Numbered from the stretch's first letter, positions 1 to 7,206 are shown. The stretch: DNA of 10,362 nucleotides from Angelobacter sp036502105 (GCA_036502105.1 DASXZE010000392.1:1-10362); one strand, 5' to 3'. Notes: generated from the letters alone by a model not told the origin. Numbers and translations: made by a program.

Positions 1-277
1 AATCCCGAAGCGTAGCGCGTGATCCTTATGAGTTCGATGATCTGAAGGGCTGAACAGCTTAGCCGCGAATTGCGCGAAAATGCGCGAATCATTTTTTCTG
101 AAAATTCTAAGCCTGAACACGGGAAACCTGTTCACCGCGGATGATGTGGAAGGGCCAAAAAAACTTAGCAGTCATTGCACGAAACGCACGAATTATTTTG
201 ATTCGTGTTCATTCGCGTTGTTTCGCGGCCCATAAGCGTTTGTGGCTATAGAGATCCCTCGCTGCGCTTCGGGATTA
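1..277. repeat. Composite intergenic repeat block, mirrored order of two element types
   Basis: No credible gene is visible in this stretch. Two element types occur. The first (here called D) is an imperfect palindrome running from about ATCCC to GGGAT; it lies at 1-27 in one orientation and at 251-277 in the other. The second (here called A) is a short array of CGCGAAT-like units. It is found at 64-89 (units starting at 64, 73 and 83), at 178-193 (CACGAAA, CACGAAT), and inverted at 201-227 (ATTCGTG, ATTCGCG, TTTCGCG, spaced exactly 10). The order is therefore D-reverse, A-forward, A-forward, A-reverse, D-forward. A degenerate stretch CGCGGATGATGTGG (136-149) may be a relic of the CGCAGAG-type array seen near 9200. 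The D copy at 251-277 begins 12 bases beyond the antiporter stop codon and could form a 3' hairpin on that transcript, though no T-run follows. Function is unknown. Confidence 0.7.
178..227. repeat. Inverted pair of A-type arrays
   Basis: The left arm carries CACGAAA and CACGAAT units 9 bases apart. The right arm carries ATTCGTG, ATTCGCG and TTTCGCG exactly 10 bases apart, which are the same units on the opposite strand. The arms are separated by only seven bases of T-rich sequence around 194-200. A transcript from either strand could fold into a long imperfect hairpin. This is seen directly in the sequence; any role is inference. Confidence 0.6.
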
Positions 278-288
278 CAGAGAGAAGC

Positions 289-1587
289 CTACGCTATCAA
301 ATGCTCCGGCGCTTCCTCTTCCGCAGCCACGACTAAAGCAGGAGCGTCCGTTGATAACAGTGGCCAGCCTTTGCGCAATACAAATTCCAGCCACGCTCCG
401 GCAGCCTGCGACGTAAGCACGGCCACAATTACCAGCGTGGTATAAAACGCAGCGCTGATAATGCCGGCCTCAAAGGCCACGCTGGCCAGCACAATGCCAG
501 GGCCACCACGGGCGTTGGTGGCTACGGCCAGATTGGTAATATCCAGTCCACGGAAGCCCGCCAGCCGTGCTCCCAGTGAAACGGCCAGTAACTTGAGCAC
601 GCATGCTCCGGCCAGAAAGCCTATCAACATGACGATGGAAAATGATTTATCAAAGATCAGCCGGTAGCCCACCAGCGCAAAATATACGGGGATGAAGAGT
701 GCAAAAGAAAAACTGGAGATGGTTTCCAGGGCGTCGCCCAGGCGCTTGCGTGAAACAGCAAAGCCAGCCAGGAACGCGGCGAATACCAGATTCACATTCA
801 GCAGTCCGGCCACGGCGACATAAGAAAACACGATCAGCAGGGTAAACGTAACCGGAGAATTATTGGCCAGCATATTGAAGCGTGATTTGGAAATCCGCTT
901 CATTGCGCGCGGCGCCAGCGTAAGGCCAAGGGCGAAATAAACCAGCGTGACTACGATATGAATCACAATGGCTTGCTTGGGCGTGTTCGCCGAGCTAGCC
1001 AGCGCAGTGGCGACGGCCAGCACCGCCCAAAGGCCGATATCTTCAAGCACGGCAACACCCAGCACCAGCCGCGCAAAACGCGTATGCAAAATCTTGAGGT
1101 CGAAAAAGATGCGCGAGATAACTGGAATGGAAGTTACCGCAACGGCGATGCCCATCACCAGCACAAGCGATGTACGGTTTTGCCGTTCACCCATGAACCA
1201 GGCCAGTGGAATGTACGACGCAAGGCCCAGCATGATAAAGAAAGGCAGAGCTGTGCCTACTGCGGCCAGCCAGGCAATCTGCTTGCGTTCATGTTTCTGG
1301 AAGAGCGCCTTGGTTTCCGCGCCGGAGAGGAACATCAGCAGCAATAGGCCTAGCTGATACAGCAGTTCAAGCGCGGCTTTTTTGGGCGCGGCGGCATCAT
1401 TGACCTGGAGAATATTGTTATAAAAAGCCAGCTTACCCAGCACGAACGGACCAAGCAGAATTCCTGCCAGAATTTCACCAATCACGCGTGGCTGCCGCAG
1501 CTTGGCAAACAGATAGCCCAGCAGATGCGCTGCGGTGAGAAGAATGGCAAGGAATAGAATGAGCGGTCCAATGGCTGTTGCGGGCAT
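289..1587 (-). CDS. CPA2-family cation:proton antiporter (Kef/NapA type)
   Basis: This is a polytopic inner-membrane transporter expected to exchange Na+ or K+ for protons. The 432 residues are mostly hydrophobic helices, about 12-13 by eye, starting with the first membrane segment at residue 7. Family signatures are the RQPRVIGEILAGILLGP loop-helix at 31-47, the SIPVISRI segment at 153-160, the acidic ion-binding helix VLEDIGLWAVLAV at about 180-192, and the conserved NARGGPGIVLA segment at 358-368. The acidic pair is Glu182-Asp183; electrogenic members such as NapA usually have Asn-Asp or Asp-Asp at this point, and KefC has Gln-Asp. There is no C-terminal TrkA-N (RCK) nucleotide-binding domain, only a short acidic tail. 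The ATG at 1587 is preceded by AGGAAG about 10 bases upstream. The gene is divergent from gltX. Family assignment is firm; the transported ion cannot be told. Confidence 0.88.
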   Translation of the reverse strand: MPATAIGPLILFLAILLTAAHLLGYLFAKLRQPRVIGEILAGILLGPFVLGKLAFYNNILQVNDAAAPKKAALELLYQLGLLLLMFLSGAETKALFQKHERKQIAWLAAVGTALPFFIMLGLASYIPLAWFMGERQNRTSLVLVMGIAVAVTSIPVISRIFFDLKILHTRFARLVLGVAVLEDIGLWAVLAVATALASSANTPKQAIVIHIVVTLVYFALGLTLAPRAMKRISKSRFNMLANNSPVTFTLLIVFSYVAVAGLLNVNLVFAAFLAGFAVSRKRLGDALETISSFSFALFIPVYFALVGYRLIFDKSFSIVMLIGFLAGACVLKLLAVSLGARLAGFRGLDITNLAVATNARGGPGIVLASVAFEAGIISAAFYTTLVIVAVLTSQAAGAWLEFVLRKGWPLLSTDAPALVVAAEEEAPEHLIA

Positions 1588-1684
1588 GGCTTTTGAACTT
1601 CCTGGCTAAATTAGGGAATGTCCCCTGAGTTTGAGATGAAAGGTGCGCAGCGGGTGTTGCTGGCAGGGTAGCTGGACACGCGAA

Positions 1685-1723
1685 TTTTGTTACCGTCTTT
1701 TGTTACCATCGTCTTTTGTTAAC
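1685..1723 (+). repeat. Three direct copies of TTTTGTTAMC before gltX
   Basis: TTTTGTTACC occurs at 1685-1694 and again at 1698-1707, and TTTTGTTAAC at 1714-1723. The starts are 13 and 16 bases apart. The last copy ends nine bases before the gltX ATG. They lie in the 145-base divergent spacer between the antiporter and gltX. Possible explanations are binding sites for a regulator, a leader element, or simple tandem duplication. No good -10/-35 pair is obvious in this spacer, and no strong Shine-Dalgarno precedes the gltX ATG. Confidence 0.5.
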
Positions 1724-1732
1724 ATCAAAGAT

Positions 1733-3244
1733 ATGGCCGGAAACCATCAAGTACGCGTCCGCTTTGCCCCATCGCCGACCGGACAACTGCATATTGGCAA
1801 TGTCCGCACAGCGCTCTTTAACTGGCTTTTTGCCCGCCAAAGAGGCGGAATCTTCATTCTGCGGATTGAAGATACTGACGTGGAGCGCAGTGAAGCGCGC
1901 TATGAAACCCAGCTCATGGAAGACCTGAAATGGCTGGGCATGGACTGGGACGAAGGGCCTGATGTGGGCGGCCCATATCCACCATATCGGCAGTCAGACA
2001 AAATGGATGTTTACCGCGAATACGCTGAGCGGCTCATCCGCGAGCAAAAAGCTTATTACTGCTTTTGCACGGCGGAAGAGCTGGAGCGTGATCGCGCCCA
2101 GGCCATGGCCGAGCAGCGCCAGCCAAACTATTCCGGCAAGTGCAGAAATATTGATCTGGCTGAGGCGGAGCGTAGACGCGCGGCGGGTGAGCCGGCGGCA
2201 ATTCGGCTGCAGATTCCTGAGCGCCCGATTCGCTTCCATGACATTGTGCGCGGCGACGTGGAGTTTTCCAACGAAGTTGTGAGCGACCCCATTATTGTCC
2301 GCTCGAGTGGAATGCCGACTTACAACTACGTAGTAGTGATTGACGATGCGGGCATGAAAATCACGCACGTCGTCCGCGGCGATGACCATATTTCCAACAC
2401 GCCCAAGCAGGTTGCCGTGTATGAAGCGCTGGGTTTGCCGGTGCCGGAGTTTGCGCATCTCTCAACCATCCTGGGCCCGGACCGCGAGCGGCTGTCCAAG
2501 CGGCATGGAGCTACGTCCGTGGCGAACTTCCGCGAGATGGGCATTTTGCCTGAGGCGCTGATGAATTATTTGGCGCTGCTGGGTTGGGCGCCCAGCGGTG
2601 GCGATCGCGAGCTGTTTCCTAAAGATGAGTTGATCAAAGAATTTTCGCTGCAGCGTGTGACGCCTTCACCAGCGGTCTTTGATACAGAGAAGCTGCACTG
2701 GCTGAACCGGCAATACATCAAGCAGAGCGCGCCGGAGCGTATCCGCCAGATGGGGATAGAAATTTTGCAGCGTGCAGGTTTGCTGCCTGTGAGTGTGAAT
2801 AGCAACGTAAGCGGCTGGGCCAACAGCATGATTGACCTGCTGGCGCCTTACGTCGATCAATTGGACCAGCTGCCGGAAAAGGCAAAGATTATTTTCAGCA
2901 ATGATCCGGCGGCCGCGCTGGCGGTGCCGGAAAATGCCGAAGCTTTCAATGACAAAGGAAAAGCCGTGGCGCAGGCGTTTGCCAAACGCACGGAGAGCGA
3001 GTCGCCGCTGACGCCAGAGCGGTTCAAGGCCATCATGGATGAAGTGAAAGCCGAGACCGGCGCGAAGGGAAAAGATTTATTTCATCCGGTGCGGATCATG
3101 TTGATTGGGTCACATTCAGGGCCGGACTTCAATAAGCTGATTCCGCTATTGGAAGATGGCAGCAAGCTGGAACTGCCGGTGCATGTAAAAAATGTACGTG
3201 AACGCGTCGCGGAGTTTATGGCGGTGTTAGAGCAACGGGCATGA
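1733..3244 (+). CDS. gltX: Glutamyl-tRNA synthetase
   Basis: A cytosolic class I aminoacyl-tRNA synthetase that charges tRNA with glutamate using ATP. The class I signature is PSPTGQLHIGN (residues 14-23, HIGH-like), and the KMSKS equivalent is RLSKRHG at 253-259. Zinc-knuckle-like cysteines sit at C110, C112 and C137, with Asn rather than His two residues after C137. The FDTEKLHWLN stretch and the C-terminal FHPVRIMLIGSHSGP segment match the anticodon-binding half of GluRS. I chose the ATG at 1733, giving 503 residues. The open frame extends 30 codons upstream to 1643, but that extension (MRSGCCWQGSW...) is unlike the family, whose N-terminus starts just before VRVRFAPSPTG. The stop overlaps the next start as ATGA (3241-3244), so the two are probably one operon with coupled translation. 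Whether it also charges tRNA-Gln cannot be read from the sequence. Confidence 0.96.
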   Translation: MAGNHQVRVRFAPSPTGQLHIGNVRTALFNWLFARQRGGIFILRIEDTDVERSEARYETQLMEDLKWLGMDWDEGPDVGGPYPPYRQSDKMDVYREYAERLIREQKAYYCFCTAEELERDRAQAMAEQRQPNYSGKCRNIDLAEAERRRAAGEPAAIRLQIPERPIRFHDIVRGDVEFSNEVVSDPIIVRSSGMPTYNYVVVIDDAGMKITHVVRGDDHISNTPKQVAVYEALGLPVPEFAHLSTILGPDRERLSKRHGATSVANFREMGILPEALMNYLALLGWAPSGGDRELFPKDELIKEFSLQRVTPSPAVFDTEKLHWLNRQYIKQSAPERIRQMGIEILQRAGLLPVSVNSNVSGWANSMIDLLAPYVDQLDQLPEKAKIIFSNDPAAALAVPENAEAFNDKGKAVAQAFAKRTESESPLTPERFKAIMDEVKAETGAKGKDLFHPVRIMLIGSHSGPDFNKLIPLLEDGSKLELPVHVKNVRERVAEFMAVLEQRA

Positions 3245-3831
3245 AACAGCATTTCCGCTTTGACTTCACATTTCCGCGCAGTTATGAAGTCAGAGTGCTG
3301 GAAGCCGCGCCGCCGGTGCATCCGGTGGAGAAGCTGTATCACTATCCGGTAGAGATGGAAGAAGGCGACCGCAGCGGAGCGTATGTGCGCGTTGTGCCCC
3401 AACGTGGCCCGGCATGGGTGGGATTTTTTGCTTTGGGCTTTGATTCCGACCAGGTCGTGAGCGAAGTCTGTTCGTCTCCTGATCCCGATTCTTTCTGTAC
3501 CGTGGTGGGCGGTTACGCGTACGTGGTGAAAGCGGATGATCCGGCGCAGTGGTTTCGCGTGGAGCAGCGTCCGGTGGTGGATTTACGCGTGCTTTCCCAA
3601 CACGGGCTGTTGCTCTTTGCTGGCTTTACTACGATCACCGCAGTTGGCAGCGCAGGCATTGCGTGGACCACGGAGCGCCTTTCATGGGAAGGGCTCACGA
3701 TCACTGACATCAAGGGTGACAAACTGCTAGGGCACGGCTGGGATGCACTGGCCGATAAAGAAGTCCCGTTTGAAGTGGATCTGAAGACGGGCAAGCATAT
3801 GGGCGGCGCCAGGCCGCAGGACGCGTCATAA
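3241..3831 (+). CDS. Conserved-looking hypothetical protein coupled to gltX
   Basis: I do not recognise a named family. The 196-residue product has no signal peptide and no convincing membrane helix; the most hydrophobic part is around 122-141. It appears to be a soluble, beta-rich protein with many short strands (for example AYVRVVPQRGPAWVGFFALGF at 47-67). It has two cysteines (C77, C86) and a Trp/Gly-rich C-terminal part: SWEGLTITDIKGDKLLGHGW at 148-167, then PFEVDLKTG near 176-184. Repeated strand-turn patterns of this kind recall WD/beta-propeller-like or sensor folds, but this is only a resemblance. The start ATG overlaps the gltX stop as ATGA, which argues that it is a real, translationally coupled gene. 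It converges on the S4-domain gene across about 50 bases with no clear terminator. Confidence 0.75.
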   Translation: MKQHFRFDFTFPRSYEVRVLEAAPPVHPVEKLYHYPVEMEEGDRSGAYVRVVPQRGPAWVGFFALGFDSDQVVSEVCSSPDPDSFCTVVGGYAYVVKADDPAQWFRVEQRPVVDLRVLSQHGLLLFAGFTTITAVGSAGIAWTTERLSWEGLTITDIKGDKLLGHGWDALADKEVPFEVDLKTGKHMGGARPQDAS

Positions 3832-3882
3832 CTCGCTCCAAATACCTTCTCTCTAATTAATCTGTCGGGATCGTTAAGCGTG

Positions 3883-4263
3883 TCAGCCGCGTCCGCGAAA
3901 CTGGATGATCTTACGGCGATCGCGCTTTGACGGTCTGCTGGTAGGCGCGGGCGCATACTGCATGGCGGCTTTGCGCTCGGCTGCGGCTTTCAGCCGGGCG
4001 TCTTTGCCCTCTTCTGTTTCCCGATACAGCGTTTGTGCCACGGCTGCCGGGCCGCGCACCTCACTCAGCAGCAACACTTCTACGTGGAAGTCGCCGCCAT
4101 CATTGGTAATGCGGAGCATATCTTTAACGCGGATCTCTCGCGCAGGCTTGGCGGGCTGTTCATGGGATTGAATGCGGCCAAGTTCGCAGGCGCGTGAGGC
4201 CAGGGAGCGGGTCTTGAAGAACCGGGCGGCCCAGAGCCATTTGTCGACGCGTACGGAGTCCAT
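3883..4263 (-). CDS. hslR: S4-domain RNA-binding protein, Hsp15/HslR type
   Basis: A small basic protein of 126 residues. The S4 RNA-binding domain occupies about residues 4-52 and includes the hallmark VDKWLWAARFFKTRSLA (residues 6-22) and the AKPAREIRVKDML segment (38-50). The C-terminal basic tail PSKRDRRKIIQF (111-122) is typical of this family. Escherichia coli Hsp15 binds free 50S subunits carrying peptidyl-tRNA and helps recycle stalled ribosomes; a similar role here is inferred. The open frame runs upstream to 4542, but the extra 93 residues are low-quality spacer translation containing repeat sequence, so the ATG at 4263 directly before DSVRVDKW is chosen. No strong Shine-Dalgarno is visible before it. 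In this copy the usual Asn-Gly after the S4 turn is His-Glu (RIQSHEQPAKP). Confidence 0.88.
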   Translation of the reverse strand: MDSVRVDKWLWAARFFKTRSLASRACELGRIQSHEQPAKPAREIRVKDMLRITNDGGDFHVEVLLLSEVRGPAAVAQTLYRETEEGKDARLKAAAERKAAMQYAPAPTSRPSKRDRRKIIQFRGRG

Positions 4264-4316
4264 GCAGGTATTTTCATCGGATTTAAAACTGAAAAGCAAG
4301 AACCAAAACCTTTTAC

Positions 4317-4342
4317 CACAGGGACATGAAGGAACACGGAGG
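4317..4342 (+). repeat. B-type short array (CACAAAGG-like units)
   Basis: Units CACAGGG, CATGAAGG and CACGGAGG start at 4317, 4325 and 4335. The sequence continues as GAACACGGAGGAAAGG, closely matching the better-preserved copy at 9706-9732. It lies about 50 bases upstream of the S4-gene start, inside the 386-base spacer (4264-4649) that carries no gene. Confidence 0.6.
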
Positions 4343-4390
4343 AAAGGCAAAAGTAAAGTCTTACCACTGATGGAGACGACTGGAATTCGG

Positions 4391-4423
4391 GTGATCGCCG
4401 TGATCAGGTCATCGGGTGATCGG
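4391..4423 (+). repeat. E-type short array (GTGATCGG-like units)
   Basis: Four related units occur in a row: GTGATCG at 4391, GTGATCAG at 4400, GTCATCG at 4408 and GTGATCGG at 4416. The spacing is 8-9 bases. It has the same architecture as the A, B and C arrays but a different unit sequence. It lies in the spacer between the S4 gene and rel. Confidence 0.6.
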
Positions 4424-4462
4424 AAAGATAAACTACATCGAGGAAACGCATGCCTTATTGCG

Positions 4463-4493
4463 CTGGTACTTAATGACAGGCACTCAGTACCAG
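4463..4493. repeat. Perfect 8-base inverted repeat
   Basis: CTGGTACT (4463-4470) is mirrored perfectly by AGTACCAG (4486-4493) around a 15-base loop. No T-run follows on the plus strand, so it does not look like an intrinsic terminator. It sits directly before a partial D-type element (4494-4517). Confidence 0.5.
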
Positions 4494-4625
4494 ATCGCTT
4501 TGCCCAGGATTTCGACAACATATTCAGCTCGGCATCACGCACGCGGCTGTTCTGGCAGCCCCAGAGCAGATCCCTCGCTTTGCTCAGGATTTCGGCAGAA
4601 GGCTCCCGCTTCGCTCACGCCTTCT
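4494..4625 (+). repeat. Two D-type element copies and an adjoining hairpin before rel
   Basis: ATCGCTTTGCCCAGGATTTC (4494-4513) is repeated as CTCGCTTTGCTCAGGATTTC (4574-4593), an imperfect direct repeat 80 bases apart. The second copy, with CAGATCCC before it, is a full D-type element (4567-4595). It is followed at once by AGAAGGC (4597-4603) and its mirror GCCTTCT (4619-4625), a 7-base stem around 15 bases. These elements fill the spacer up to the presumed rel promoter. Confidence 0.55.
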
Positions 4626-4638
4626 TGGCGCCTCAAGT

Positions 4639-4644
4639 TATAAT
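4639..4644 (+). promoter_or_regulatory. Consensus -10 hexamer (TATAAT) just before rel
   Basis: A perfect TATAAT ends five bases before the rel ATG at 4650. If it is a real -10 box, transcription would start at or within a few bases of the ATG. That would make a leaderless mRNA, or would require initiation at the second in-frame ATG at 4686. No convincing -35 hexamer is seen at the usual distance (around 4616-4621); the hairpin 4597-4625 occupies that region. No Shine-Dalgarno precedes 4650. Confidence 0.4.
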
Positions 4645-4649
4645 CTTAT

Positions 4650-6884
4650 ATGGCGACCCACCCGCAGCCCGCTTCGCAGAAAGAGATGAAGCTGCTGAAT
4701 GCCAGGTTCCAGCAACTGCTGGCCAAGGTGGCGGAAAACCGTCCTTCTGACGATCTGGAAATTATCCGCAAGGCCTACGACTTTTCTCTCAAACATCATC
4801 AAGGGCAGACGCGTGCCTCCGGCGAGCCATACCTGATCCATCCGCTGGAAGTGTCACTGGTGCTGGCCGATATGAAGCTGGATTCCACGGCCATCTCCGC
4901 CGGTTTGCTGCATGACGCGATTGAAGACACTCCGGTCACGCATGAAGACATACGCCGCGAATTTGGCGACCAGGTCGTTCACATTGTTGAAGGCGTCACC
5001 AAGATTGACAAGATAAATCTGGCGAGCAAGGAAGAGCGCCAGGCAGAAAATGTGCGCAAGATGGTGCTGGCCATGGTGGATGATATCCGCGTAGTGCTGA
5101 TCAAGCTGGCGGACCGTCTGCACAATATGCGCACACTGAAGCATCTGCCGGAAGAACGCCGGCAAAACGTAGCCAAAGAGACGCTGGAAATTTACGCGCC
5201 GCTGGCGCATCGGCTGGGCATGGGCAAGGTGCGCGGTGAGCTGGAAGATCTTTCCTTCCGCTACGTGGATTCCATTGGCTATGACCAGGTGCGGTCTGCG
5301 GTGGAGCAGCGCCGCAAGGCGGGCGAGGCTTTTCTCAATAAGATCGTCAAAATCCTGCACCAGAAGCTGCAGGAAAACGGCGTTGAAGCCAAGGTGGAGA
5401 GCCGGATCAAGCGGCTTTACAGCATCCATCAAAAACTGTTGAAGCAGCGCATCACCGTGGACCAGGTTTATGACCTGCTCGCAGTGCGCATTATTACTTC
5501 ATCAGTTAAAGATTGTTACACCGCGCTGGGTGCCATCCACCAGATGTGGCGTCCGGTGCCCGGACGGATCAAAGATTTTATCGCCATGCCGCGGCCGAAT
5601 CTTTACCAGTCACTGCATACCACGGTGATCACTGAAGATGGCCACCAGTTTGAAGTGCAGATCCGCACGGAAGAGATGCACAAGATGGCGGAAGAAGGCA
5701 TTGCCGCGCACTGGAAATACAAAGACGGCAGCCCGGTCAGCGCCAAAGACGAACAGCGGCTGGCGTGGCTGCGGCAGGTGGTGGAGTGGCAGCAGGACGT
5801 AAAAGATCCGAGCGAATTTCTTTCCACGCTGAAAGTCGATCTCTACCCGGAAGAGGTTTACACATTTACGCCGATGGGCAAAGTGGTAATCCTGCCGCGC
5901 GATGCCGTAGCCATTGATTTTGCCTATGCCATTCACACGGAAGTTGGCCACACTTGCACGGGCGCCAAGGTAAATGGCCGCATTGTGCCGCTGCGGAACA
6001 AGCTGCGCAATGGCGACGTGGTGGAGATCATGACGCAGCCGGGGCATAATCCCAGCCGCGACTGGTTGAGTTTTGCCAAGTCAACGCGCGCGCGGAATAA
6101 GATACGCCACTGGTTGAGTATTCATCAGCGCGAGCGCGCGATTGAAATTGGCAAGAAGCTGATGGAGAAGCAGGCGCGCAAATATCGACTGGCCATGAAG
6201 GATTTCAACGAGACTGAGATGGGTAAGATTGCCCGCGAATACGGCCTCGGTGGCGGACAGGATTTGCTGGCGGGGATTGGCTACGGCAAATATTCCGCGC
6301 GGCAGGTGTTGGCCAAGTTGTCGCCAGCAATTTCAGAGCAGACACCGAACGAAGAGCCGGACAAGACCAGCACGATTGGCACAGTCATACGCCGCGTATT
6401 TGGGCAAAGCGCTGACGGCGGCGCGATCAAGGTAAAGGGCTACAACGATCTGCTGGTGTATCGCGCGCGCTGCTGCAATCCAATTCGTGGTGAGGGAATT
6501 GTTGGTTATGTGACGCGTGGCAAGGGCGTGGCTGTCCACGCGGTGAGCTGCTCCAATGTCACCAACCTTATGTATGAAGCTGACCGCCGTATTGCCGTGG
6601 AGTGGTCAAGCATACCGAGGCTGGGCAAGAGCGAGGGGCGCGCGACGTATCCGGTGAAGCTGGTGGTTTTTTGCGACGATCGCCCGGCGATGCTGAAGCA
6701 AATGACAGCCGTGATCTCTGACCATGACACCAATATTCGGACGATTGAAGCCCGTACCGCAGACTCACAGGCGACGATTGATGTGGTGATTGAGATTCAA
6801 GACGTGAAACATCTGGAACGGCTGATTCTGAGCCTGCGTAAGATTCCTGGAATACACGATGTGCAGAGGATGAATAAAGTGTGA
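4650..6884 (+). CDS. rel: Bifunctional (p)ppGpp synthetase/hydrolase (long RSH, Rel/SpoT type)
   Basis: A cytosolic stringent-response enzyme that makes (p)ppGpp from GTP/GDP and ATP and also hydrolyses it. The 744 residues match the usual length of long RSH proteins. Domains in order: HD hydrolase about 40-190, with YLIHPL (61-66), the HD pair H88-D89 in LLHDAIEDT, and LADRLHNMRT (153-162); synthetase about 235-355, with GRIKD (305-309, the RXKD form of bifunctional enzymes), YQSLHT (319-324) and EVQIRT (335-340); TGS about 397-460, with YPEEVYTFTPMG; a conserved-cysteine region RARCCNPIRGEGIVGYVTRG (605-624); and a C-terminal ACT domain about 668-740. Both catalytic centres look intact. The start used is the ATG at 4650; M13 (4686) is an alternative, because conserved sequence begins later. 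A palindromic D-type repeat begins six bases after the stop. ridA lies downstream. Confidence 0.96.
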   Translation: MATHPQPASQKEMKLLNARFQQLLAKVAENRPSDDLEIIRKAYDFSLKHHQGQTRASGEPYLIHPLEVSLVLADMKLDSTAISAGLLHDAIEDTPVTHEDIRREFGDQVVHIVEGVTKIDKINLASKEERQAENVRKMVLAMVDDIRVVLIKLADRLHNMRTLKHLPEERRQNVAKETLEIYAPLAHRLGMGKVRGELEDLSFRYVDSIGYDQVRSAVEQRRKAGEAFLNKIVKILHQKLQENGVEAKVESRIKRLYSIHQKLLKQRITVDQVYDLLAVRIITSSVKDCYTALGAIHQMWRPVPGRIKDFIAMPRPNLYQSLHTTVITEDGHQFEVQIRTEEMHKMAEEGIAAHWKYKDGSPVSAKDEQRLAWLRQVVEWQQDVKDPSEFLSTLKVDLYPEEVYTFTPMGKVVILPRDAVAIDFAYAIHTEVGHTCTGAKVNGRIVPLRNKLRNGDVVEIMTQPGHNPSRDWLSFAKSTRARNKIRHWLSIHQRERAIEIGKKLMEKQARKYRLAMKDFNETEMGKIAREYGLGGGQDLLAGIGYGKYSARQVLAKLSPAISEQTPNEEPDKTSTIGTVIRRVFGQSADGGAIKVKGYNDLLVYRARCCNPIRGEGIVGYVTRGKGVAVHAVSCSNVTNLMYEADRRIAVEWSSIPRLGKSEGRATYPVKLVVFCDDRPAMLKQMTAVISDHDTNIRTIEARTADSQATIDVVIEIQDVKHLERLILSLRKIPGIHDVQRMNKV

Positions 6885-6889
6885 TTTTA

Positions 6890-7125
6890 TCTCGAGCGTA
6901 AGCGAGAGAACCCTACCTTCCACAAAAAAATATTGGCCGCGAATTTACGCGAATGAACGCGAATATTTTCTGAAATCCCGAACCTGAGCGAGAGATCCCT
7001 ATTGCTACTATGAACTGCGGGGTCGCAATAAGTCCGCAAAATATTCGTGCAATTCGCGGCTAAAGCTTTTAGCCCTGCGGATCGTCGAACTTATAGGGAC
7101 TCCTCGCTACGCTTCGGAACTTCGG
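6890..7125. repeat. Second composite repeat block with mirrored arms
   Basis: The 322-base gap between rel and ridA holds no gene. D-type elements lie at 6890-6913 and 6973-7000 in one orientation and at 7094-7125 in the other. An A-type array has three perfect CGCGAAT units at 6938, 6948 and 6958 (period 10). Its inverse has units at 7043 and 7052. The inner arms pair well: GCCGCGAATT (6936-6945) with AATTCGCGGC (7051-7060), GAATATTTT (6961-6969) with AAAATATTC (7038-7046), and TATTGC (7000-7005) with GCAATA (7025-7030). The right arm has lost one 10-base unit. A small separate hairpin GGCTAAA-GCT-TTTAGCC follows at 7058-7074. The order of elements mirrors that of the block at 1-277. Confidence 0.7.
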
Positions 7126-7143
7126 AAAAACCAAGTTTGTTTT

Positions 7144-7170
7144 ATCCGCGCGTATCAGCGAAAATCAGCG
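7144..7170 (+). repeat. F-type short array (ATCAGCG units, period 10)
   Basis: ATCCGCG at 7144, ATCAGCG at 7154 and ATCAGCG at 7164 form three 7-base units separated by exactly three bases. This is the same geometry as the A-type array at 6938-6964 with an unrelated unit. It ends about 25 bases before the ridA Shine-Dalgarno. Confidence 0.6.
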
Positions 7171-7206
7171 GCGAGAACTTGCGGCGAGAATCCACGGAGG
7201 AAATTC

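Noticed and set aside
968..1357. Plus-strand open frames opposite the antiporter
   Set aside because: They are antisense shadows of a clearly conserved membrane protein, with composition typical of a reverse frame.
1643..1732. 30-codon N-terminal extension of glutamyl-tRNA synthetase
   Set aside because: The extension is Cys/Trp-rich, unlike the family, and covers the TTTTGTTAMC repeats; the family begins just before VRVRFAPSPTG.
4264..4542. Upstream extension of the S4-domain protein by 93 residues
   Set aside because: The extra part translates B-, E- and palindromic repeats of the spacer; the S4 domain begins directly after the ATG at 4263.
4172..4750. Plus-strand open frame of 192 codons over the S4 gene start and the rel start
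   Set aside because: It overlaps two well-supported genes in other frames, translates repeat sequence, and shows no recognisable domain.
6938..7170. CRISPR-like array
   Set aside because: Units are only 7-8 bases with 2-3 base gaps; there are no 23-40 base repeats, no unique spacers of constant length and no cas genes.
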